Of a DNA stretch of 6,190 nt, positions 1 through 4,616 are shown in pieces. The stretch lies in contig JAHFPK010000171.1 in NCBI GenBank assembly GCA_023266715.1, positions 1-6,190 of the forward strand. Direction: 5' to 3'. The DNA comes from Hyphomicrobiales bacterium (GTDB taxonomy: Bacteria > Pseudomonadota > Alphaproteobacteria > Rhizobiales > Aestuariivirgaceae). The translations under genes and the position numbers were made by a program. The notes under the pieces were generated by a model, which worked only from the letters and a program-made list of their open reading frames with translations, ran no database searches and was not told the DNA's origin. The stretch's first letter is position 1. The number at the start of each line of letters is the position of its first letter.

Positions 1-767
1 TCTTGCAGACCAAGACCGATGGCCCGGTTGACATGATCGTGGCCGACTTTGCCTTTCCCAATGGGGTGCGCGGCTATGCGCGTTTCAACAGGAAAAAACT
101 GGAAAAACTCAAAGCATCTTTGCAACAGGATTTGCTGGGGAAGGGTCACCTCGCCATGACGGTTGACCAGGGCTCCGACATGGAGCGCTACCAGGGCATC
201 GTTCCGCTTAACGGCACAACGCTTGCCGCAGCGGCGGATACCTACTTCAAGCAGTCGGAACAAATCCCCACGCGGCTACGCCTGGTTTCCGGGCCATTGC
301 TGGCGCGGGGCGAGAGGAAAACCCATTGGCGGGCCGGAGCCATCATGGTGCAGCATCTGCCCGCCGAGGGCGGCATAAGCCCCATCCATTTTTCATCAGG
401 CGACAATCCCGGAGCTGAAGAGCAACTGCCTGAAGATGATAACTGGGTGAAGGCCAAGCTGTTGCTTGATACGGTGGAGGACCACGAGTTGCTTGATCCT
501 ACACTGACAACGGAAGAATTGCTGTACCGGCTTTATCATGAGGATGGCGTTACGGTTTATCCCGCCAGCGCCATCACGCGCCACTGCACCTGTTCGGTAG
601 AAGCGGTTGAGACCATGCTGAAGGGTTTTTCCGAAAGCGACCGCAGGGACATGATCGAAAATGGCGAGATCAAAGTGATCTGCGAATTCTGCTCAAGCAC
701 CTACCGCTTTCAGCCTGAGACACTTGCACCGCTAGCTAGCGGCAATGCTCCAACAGCCTCGCCATAA
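1..767 (+). CDS. hslO: Hsp33 redox-regulated chaperone (3' part, 5' end outside window)
   Basis: Hsp33 is a cytosolic holdase chaperone. Its C-terminal zinc site loses the metal and forms disulfides under oxidative stress, which switches on binding of unfolded proteins. The visible 254 codons (reading from base 3) carry the family's YF-QSEQ-PT segment at about residues 81-90 and the four zinc cysteines as a CxC at 195/197 and a CxxC at 227/230, followed by a short Pro/Ala/Ser tail. The usual family length is about 290-330 residues, and the first visible residues match an internal strand of the fold, so the TTG at base 3 is an ordinary Leu codon and the true start lies upstream. The last 32 bases overlap the end of the convergent argE. 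No terminator fits between the two genes. Assignment is from motifs only but is strong. Confidence 0.93.
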   Translation, partial: LQTKTDGPVDMIVADFAFPNGVRGYARFNRKKLEKLKASLQQDLLGKGHLAMTVDQGSDMERYQGIVPLNGTTLAAAADTYFKQSEQIPTRLRLVSGPLLARGERKTHWRAGAIMVQHLPAEGGISPIHFSSGDNPGAEEQLPEDDNWVKAKLLLDTVEDHELLDPTLTTEELLYRLYHEDGVTVYPASAITRHCTCSVEAVETMLKGFSESDRRDMIENGEIKVICEFCSSTYRFQPETLAPLASGNAPTASP

Positions 768-1887
768 AGCCCTCGCATTTCCGCATTTCCGAGATGTCGA
801 TGTATTCGTCGGGTTTGTGGGCCTGTTCGATGGAGCCGGGGCCGCAGATGATTGCCGGAATGCCAATCTGCTGGAAGAGGCCCGCTTCGGCGCAGTAGGA
901 CACCGCATGGGTGCTATTGGCGCCTGCGAGATGAAGTGCGAGATGTTCGGCCGGTGAATTATCCTCCGGTGCCAGGCCCGGCACGACATTGGTCTGGTTG
1001 TTGTGGATGCCCGTATCCCCGGCAATTTTTTTCATCGCGGGTTCAAGGCTTGCGGCAAAATTTTCAAATCGCGTCGGCACTTCAGCGGGATCAGCCAGAG
1101 GCAGGAGCCGCGTTTCCCACTGGAAGGAACAGCGGCGCGGGATGATGTTCTTCGCCGTTCCCCCTTCAATCACACCCACATGGATGGTTGAAAAGGGTGG
1201 ATTGAAACGGCCGGTGGGGTCGCCACGCTTCGTCAGGTCTTCACGGATGCGGTTGATCTCACCCAACAGCTCGCCCGCCACCATGATGGCGTTCACGCCC
1301 TGGTCGGTGAGGCTCGAATGCGCCTCATGGCCCGTCACTTCGGTTGAAAAGGTTACTGCACCCTTGTGGGCATTCACCACCTGCATGGAGGTGGGCTCGC
1401 CCACAATCACCGCGCGGGGCTTCTTCATGTGATCCCGCATATGGGCCACGAGGGGCCGCACGCCCTTGCAGCCCACTTCCTCATCGCAGGAGAGCGCCAG
1501 ATGTATCGGCGTTTTCAGTTTGGCGGCCTTGAACTGCGGCACCATCGCCAAAGCCACAGCAATAAACCCTTTCATGTCGCAGGTGCCACGGCCATAGAGC
1601 CTGCCATCTCGTTCCATCACTTCAAACGGATTGCTCGCCCATTTCTGGCCGTCAACGGGCACCACGTCGGTGTGGCCCGAGAGCACGATGCCGCCGGCGA
1701 TATCGGGGCCGATGGTGGCAAAGAGGTTGGTCTTGCCCGCCTCGTAGTCCACGCGGAAATGTGGGACATGCCAGCTATCGAGATAGCTTTCCACAAACTC
1801 AATCAGGGGAATGTTGCCATCCCGGCTGGTGGTATCAAAACTCACAAGCTTGGCCAGCATGGCTTGCGTTGAATAATGCTGTTCCAT
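736..1887 (-). CDS. argE: Acetylornithine deacetylase (M20 metallopeptidase family)
   Basis: ArgE hydrolyses N-acetyl-L-ornithine to ornithine and acetate in cytosolic arginine synthesis, using a two-zinc centre. The 383-residue protein has full family length. Visible M20 signatures are GHTDVVP (His72 metal ligand, Asp74), a CDMKG segment with bridging Asp104, DEE at 135-137 (Glu136 probable base, Glu137 ligand), GEPT with Glu164, the dimerisation-domain GHEAHSS near 186-192, a GGTAKNIIP stretch at 242-250, and His357 in the QAHKPDEY segment. The C-terminal GPGS...HKPDEYI block favours ArgE over DapE, though substrate cannot be proven from sequence. The ATG lies 4 bases after the apaG stop, so the two are probably co-transcribed; no strong Shine-Dalgarno is seen before it. 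The TAG stop lies inside the end of hslO. Confidence 0.92.
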   Translation of the reverse strand: MEQHYSTQAMLAKLVSFDTTSRDGNIPLIEFVESYLDSWHVPHFRVDYEAGKTNLFATIGPDIAGGIVLSGHTDVVPVDGQKWASNPFEVMERDGRLYGRGTCDMKGFIAVALAMVPQFKAAKLKTPIHLALSCDEEVGCKGVRPLVAHMRDHMKKPRAVIVGEPTSMQVVNAHKGAVTFSTEVTGHEAHSSLTDQGVNAIMVAGELLGEINRIREDLTKRGDPTGRFNPPFSTIHVGVIEGGTAKNIIPRRCSFQWETRLLPLADPAEVPTRFENFAASLEPAMKKIAGDTGIHNNQTNVVPGLAPEDNSPAEHLALHLAGANSTHAVSYCAEAGLFQQIGIPAIICGPGSIEQAHKPDEYIDISEMRKCEGFMARLLEHCR

Positions 1888-1891
1888 TTTT

Positions 1892-2284
1892 TCAGTTCAC
1901 GCTGTGCTGGTCATAGGGGCTGTCGAGGGAAAATGCAGGAATGAGAACGTCGAAAGTTTCCCCGTGCTGATTTTTCATGTGATAGCTTCCGACCATGAAG
2001 CCGTTGGGGGTGGAAAGCGGGCAACCCGACGTATACTGGAAATTCTCGCCGGGCTTCAGGGTTGGCTGCTCGCCCACCACGCCATCGCCGCGGACTTCCT
2101 GAATCCGGCCGAAGGCATCGGTAATTTTCCAATAGCGCGAGAGAAGCGTTACGATTTCGGCCCCCTGGTTTTCCACGGTGATCGTATAGGCCCAGACAAA
2201 TTTCGCCTCGTCGGGCTTTGATTGGCCTTCGAGGAATTGCGGCTGCACGTGGATGCGGATATTGCGGGTCGTGCGGTTGTACAT
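1892..2284 (-). CDS. apaG: ApaG domain protein
   Basis: ApaG is a small soluble beta-sandwich protein (about 125-130 residues). Enterobacterial mutants link it to cobalt/magnesium resistance, but its biochemical role is unclear. With the ATG at 2284 the product is 130 residues. It shows the diagnostic block: a GDGVVGEQP motif at about 66-74, LKPGE at 76-80, YTSG at 84-87 and TPNG-M-GSY at 92-101. A TTG three codons upstream (2291-2293) is an alternative start and has a GTGA six bases before it. I prefer the ATG because the protein then begins MYNRTTR, like relatives. It is the first gene of a probable apaG-argE operon and is divergent from dcd, so its promoter should lie in the gap of about 85 bases upstream. 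Confidence 0.93.
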   Translation of the reverse strand: MYNRTTRNIRIHVQPQFLEGQSKPDEAKFVWAYTITVENQGAEIVTLLSRYWKITDAFGRIQEVRGDGVVGEQPTLKPGENFQYTSGCPLSTPNGFMVGSYHMKNQHGETFDVLIPAFSLDSPYDQHSVN

Positions 2285-2308
2285 GGCCAGCAATGTAGCT
2301 CACTGGGC

Positions 2309-2360
2309 GCGGTTTTCCACCATATGAGTTACCCCCTTGCGAAAAGGTGGAGAAATCCGC
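2309..2360. repeat. Imperfect inverted repeat in the apaG-dcd divergent region
   Basis: The left arm GCGGTTTTCCACC (2309-2321) is nearly the reverse complement of the right arm GGTGGAGAAATCCGC (2346-2360); the two differ by two single-base insertions. About 24 bases separate the arms. It lies where promoters of apaG and dcd must both sit, and the right arm ends 10 bases before the dcd ATG. It could be a hairpin in the dcd leader, a regulator site, or chance. I could not place a convincing sigma-70 promoter here. Confidence 0.4.
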
Positions 2361-2370
2361 CAATAGACCT

Positions 2371-3486
2371 ATGACAAGCAAATCAAGCGCCCCGCGGGGC
2401 ATCCTGCCCGCCAGGATCATCGCCGAATATTGTGCCACCGGGCACATCAATCCGGGCCGCGCGCTCGATGATGACCAAATTCAGCCCGCCAGCCTTGATC
2501 TCAGGCTTGGCGAATGGGCTTATCGGGTGCGGGCCTCGTTTCTTCCCGGCCCCAAGGCAACGGTGGCGCAAAGGCTGGAGTCGCTTGTTCTTCACAAGGT
2601 GAACCTGAGTGAAGGTGCGGTTCTGGAAACGGGCTGTGTTTACATTGTGCCGCTGCTCGAATCCCTGAAACTGCCCAAGGGCATTTCGGCGGCGGCCAAT
2701 CCCAAGAGTTCCACCGGCAGGCTTGATATCTTCACCCGCGTCATTGCCGATTACGCCCAGGAATTTGATACGATTCCGGAAGCCTATGGTGGCCCGCTTT
2801 ATGCGGAAATTTCCCCCCGCACGTTTTCCGTGCTCGCCCGCACGGGCTCCAGGCTTTCGCAAATCCGCTTTCGCAGTGGCACCTCGCTTGTCTCCGATGA
2901 CATCATCCGCAAACTTCACGCGAGCGAGGGCCTGATCTCGGAGGGTGAAGTAAATATCGACAATGGCTTGGCGCTCACCGTTGATCTTTCGGGCGCTGAC
3001 AAGGATAATCCGGTGGGCTTCCGCGCCAAGCGCCATTCGGGCCTTGTTGATGTGGACAAGAAGGCCGCACTTGACGCTTCCGATTTCTGGGAGCCCCTCT
3101 GGCAGCGCGGCTCGCTGGTGCTTGATCCCGACCAGTTTTATATCCTGGCTTCCAGAGAAGCGGTGCGGGTGCCGCCCACCCATGCGGCGGAAATGGTCCC
3201 GTTCAATCCGCTGGTGGGAGAATTCCGCGTGCATTACGCCGGATTTTTTGACCCCGGTTTCGGACACAGTTCCGGCTGCGGCGAGGGCGCGCGCGCGGTC
3301 CTCGAAGTGCGTTCGCACGAAGTGCCATTCATTCTTGAGGACGGGCAGATCATCGGACGGCTGGTCTATGAGCCGCTGACCGAAGTGCCGGCACAGGTTT
3401 ATGGCCAGGGCATTGGTTCAAATTACCAGCGGCAGGGGCTGAAGCTTTCAAAGCATTTCAGGCCTTACGATCCGAGCAAGCGATGA
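2371..3486 (+). CDS. dcd: dCTP deaminase, long two-module alphaproteobacterial form
   Basis: Predicted 2'-deoxycytidine 5'-triphosphate deaminase, converting dCTP to dUTP as a source of dTMP. With ATG 2371 it is 371 residues, about twice the 190 of E. coli Dcd, as in the long form I recall from alphaproteobacteria. Two trimeric-dUTPase-like modules are visible. The N-terminal one has IQPASLDLRLG (37-47), NPKSSTGRLD (110-119) and RLSQIRF (161-167). The C-terminal one has FFDPGFG (292-298), a VLEVRS segment whose Glu312 corresponds by position to the E. coli catalytic Glu, and IIGRLVYEPL (327-336), ending in a NYQ-QG-KLSKHF tail. An in-frame GTG at 2347 would add eight residues. I chose the ATG because homologues begin shortly before the GILP motif. 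It is divergent from apaG and followed 43 bases later by a tRNA on the same strand. Confidence 0.9.
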   Translation: MTSKSSAPRGILPARIIAEYCATGHINPGRALDDDQIQPASLDLRLGEWAYRVRASFLPGPKATVAQRLESLVLHKVNLSEGAVLETGCVYIVPLLESLKLPKGISAAANPKSSTGRLDIFTRVIADYAQEFDTIPEAYGGPLYAEISPRTFSVLARTGSRLSQIRFRSGTSLVSDDIIRKLHASEGLISEGEVNIDNGLALTVDLSGADKDNPVGFRAKRHSGLVDVDKKAALDASDFWEPLWQRGSLVLDPDQFYILASREAVRVPPTHAAEMVPFNPLVGEFRVHYAGFFDPGFGHSSGCGEGARAVLEVRSHEVPFILEDGQIIGRLVYEPLTEVPAQVYGQGIGSNYQRQGLKLSKHFRPYDPSKR

Positions 3487-3489
3487 GGG

Positions 3490-3518
3490 GCTAGACGAGA
3501 GCAATGGCTCCGACTAGC
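3490..3518 (+). terminator. Dyad after dcd, possible weak terminator
   Basis: Four bases after the dcd stop a stem can form: GCTAG (3490-3494) pairs with CTAGC (3514-3518), CG (3496-3497) with CG (3511-3512), and GAGC (3499-3502) with GCTC (3507-3510) around an AATG loop. An A-A mismatch and one bulged A interrupt it. The following ATCGTATTTAT is only loosely T-rich, so it is not a classical intrinsic terminator. Position alone suggests it ends dcd transcription. It coincides with a candidate promoter for the tRNA. Confidence 0.35.
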
Positions 3519-3520
3519 AT
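3492..3520 (+). promoter_or_regulatory. Candidate promoter for tRNA-Gly
   Basis: TAGACG (3492-3497) matches the -35 consensus TTGACA at four of six bases. Exactly 17 bases later TAGCAT (3515-3520) matches TATAAT at four of six. A start six or seven bases further would fall about three bases before the mature tRNA, leaving a very short leader. The match is modest and the elements overlap the arms of the dyad just described, so this is a suggestion only. Confidence 0.3.
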
Positions 3521-3529
3521 CGTATTTAT

Positions 3530-3604
3530 GCGGGCGTAGTTCAGTGGCAGAACGGTAGCTTCCCAAGCTGCATGTCGAGGGTTCGATTCCCTTCGCCCGC
3601 TCCA
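3530..3604 (+). tRNA. tRNA-Gly, anticodon CCC, CCA end encoded
   Basis: A complete cloverleaf can be drawn. The acceptor stem GCGGGCG (3530-3536) pairs with CGCCCGC (3594-3600). The D stem is GTTC/GAAC (3539-3542/3550-3553). The anticodon stem GTAGC/GCTGC (3555-3559/3567-3571) has one G-T pair and a TTCCCAA loop, giving anticodon CCC at 3562-3564, which reads GGG glycine codons. The T stem is GAGGG/CCCTT with loop TTCGATT. The discriminator is T3601 and CCA is encoded at 3602-3604. It resembles E. coli glyU closely. It is the last feature of the GC-rich half; base composition falls directly after it, which makes it a possible integration site. Confidence 0.97.
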
Positions 3605-3744
3605 AAATACGTCTGGGACGCTATCCCTCTAATTGCCGCCGCCATCATGGTAATTATGGCAACAATATCTCGACGTCATATCCCATATGCCAGCCAGGTA
3701 AACAGTCATATTTCTCTCCTGAGACAACATCATCAGAAAAAAAT
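3605..3744. other. AT-rich spacer after the tRNA, no gene seen
   Basis: No credible gene is visible here. A short plus-strand frame starting inside the tRNA and running to 3754 is the usual spurious read-through of a tRNA. A small GGGA/TCCC stem (3612-3615/3621-3624) and a GCCAT/ATGGC pair near 3640-3660 are the only dyads noticed; neither is followed by a T run. This stretch holds the break from GC-rich to AT-rich sequence. Confidence 0.6.
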
Positions 3745-4345
3745 TTATTTATAGCCAAAAAATTCGAAATCTTTACTGTAAACTTCTTATTTTCTGACGT
3801 GTTTCATCTCCCATCACGATATCCGGCCCTGCATCGCTAACAGACTCCTTTCTTGCGTTAATTTCGTCCAATGTTACCTCACCATTCAATGGTATCCCTG
3901 CCATTTCGAGAACATGCTTTACTGCCACACTCAATCCATCTTCATACTTGAAGATTTATTTGATCTTGGGACCGATAAACTCATGCTGCGGCCGTATATG
4001 GTTCGCCAAAAAATAGGGGTTCCGCTTGTACGCTTCGAAAACATATGAAATCCAGTCATCAAACGACATCCAACGGTCCCGCATAGTCGATTTTGTCATT
4101 GCCCAAATATAATCAGACTCGATTCGAGCTATAGGATCCCTTACAATGCAGAAGGAAACCGTTGCTTTCTCTAAAAAGAAAAGTTCATTCAATATTGCGT
4201 AGTGGTAATGCTGAGGCGGGCAATTCATCAGTGACCGGATGCCGTGCATTTCAGTTCCGTAATACATCTGGGCACCCAGTTTGGTCTGAAAGAAATGGGA
4301 AACGGCGGTACCACCGGTTTTCGGAATGTGAGGATGAGCAAACAC
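3745..4345 (-). pseudogene. Sulfotransferase family 2-like protein, broken by a stop and a frameshift
   Basis: The first 129 codons (GTG at 4345) show both PAPS-binding signatures of cytosolic/Golgi-type sulfotransferases: HIPKTGGT at residues 6-13 (5'-phosphosulfate loop) and a VRDP-ARIESDY segment at 68-79 (3'-phosphate site), then NHIRPQHEFIG. Such enzymes move sulfate from PAPS to sugar or other hydroxyls. Translation meets TAA at 3956-3958, but the same frame continues at once with the expected IFKYEDGLSVAVKHVLEMAG and on to about 3782. The conserved last segment, YSKDFEFFGYK with a TAA at 3745-3747, is in another frame, so one extra or two missing bases lie near 3779-3784. Two lesions indicate a decayed gene, or one lesion plus a sequence error. 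The GTG has no ribosome site, so the true 5' end is uncertain. A 129-residue product would keep both PAPS motifs but lack the C-terminal third. Confidence 0.78.
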
Positions 4346-4616
4346 ATGCAGCGGATGCTAAAATATACAAGTGTTTGGGTGACAGTCCATTCCCCTTTTT
4401 GGTTTCTTGCGCCTTCCGCGCCTCTAAACTCTGTTTCGGCCGCATATCCAGATCCTGGAACGAAACCAAGTCTGGATAAAATCTAGGAGCAAAGTCAACT
4501 TCTCAAGCAAAACCGATGCTGATGTGACATCATGTTCACGGAGAAATGGAGACGACTTTTGTCGATGCGTTGATAGCTAGCTTAAGCACAGATGAATATG
4601 AGCAGGGAACCCAAGC
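4346..4616. other. Intergenic stretch between the TPR gene and the sulfotransferase
   Basis: No certain gene is present. On the minus strand an open frame without a good start runs from 4502 through 4346 and into the sulfotransferase region, one base out of register with it. Its first 50 or so codons look plausible as protein (it begins EVDFAPRFYPDLVSF), so it may be the remnant of a lost gene or of a longer sulfotransferase N-terminus. Also present are an 8-bp perfect inverted repeat, TATCCAGA/TCTGGATA (4445-4452/4471-4478), and a 13-bp palindrome at 4520-4532. Confidence 0.45.
4520..4532. repeat. 13-bp palindrome TGATGT-G-ACATCA
   Basis: A perfect dyad of two six-base arms around a single central G. 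The one-base centre rules out a hairpin; the form fits a dimeric regulator site. It lies upstream of the broken sulfotransferase on the minus strand and about 85 bases past the end of the TPR gene. No regulator gene is visible nearby, and chance occurrence is possible. Confidence 0.3.

Noticed and set aside
3..5. TTG as the start of the Hsp33 gene
   Set aside because: Hsp33 needs more N-terminal sequence, and the frame is open to the window edge, so this is an internal Leu codon.
731..740. GCTAGCTAGC as a regulatory dyad or insertion scar
   Set aside because: It lies inside the coding overlap of hslO and argE; it supplies the argE stop codon and needs no other explanation.
1366..1872. Plus-strand frame of 168 codons opposite argE
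   Set aside because: It is antisense to the conserved metal-binding motifs of argE and has no ribosome site or recognisable domain.
2383..3318. Long minus-strand frame opposite dcd
   Set aside because: It is antisense to a gene with clear dCTP deaminase motifs; its own translation shows no recognisable domain. It is explained by the codon use of the real gene.
3572..3754. Plus-strand frame beginning SRVRFPSPAP within the tRNA
   Set aside because: This is the familiar spurious translation of a tRNA 3' half; the rest is not protein-like and no ribosome site is present.
4445..4478. 8-bp perfect inverted repeat as an intrinsic terminator
   Set aside because: No T run follows the stem on either strand, and a repeat of this size is expected by chance a few times in a window this long.
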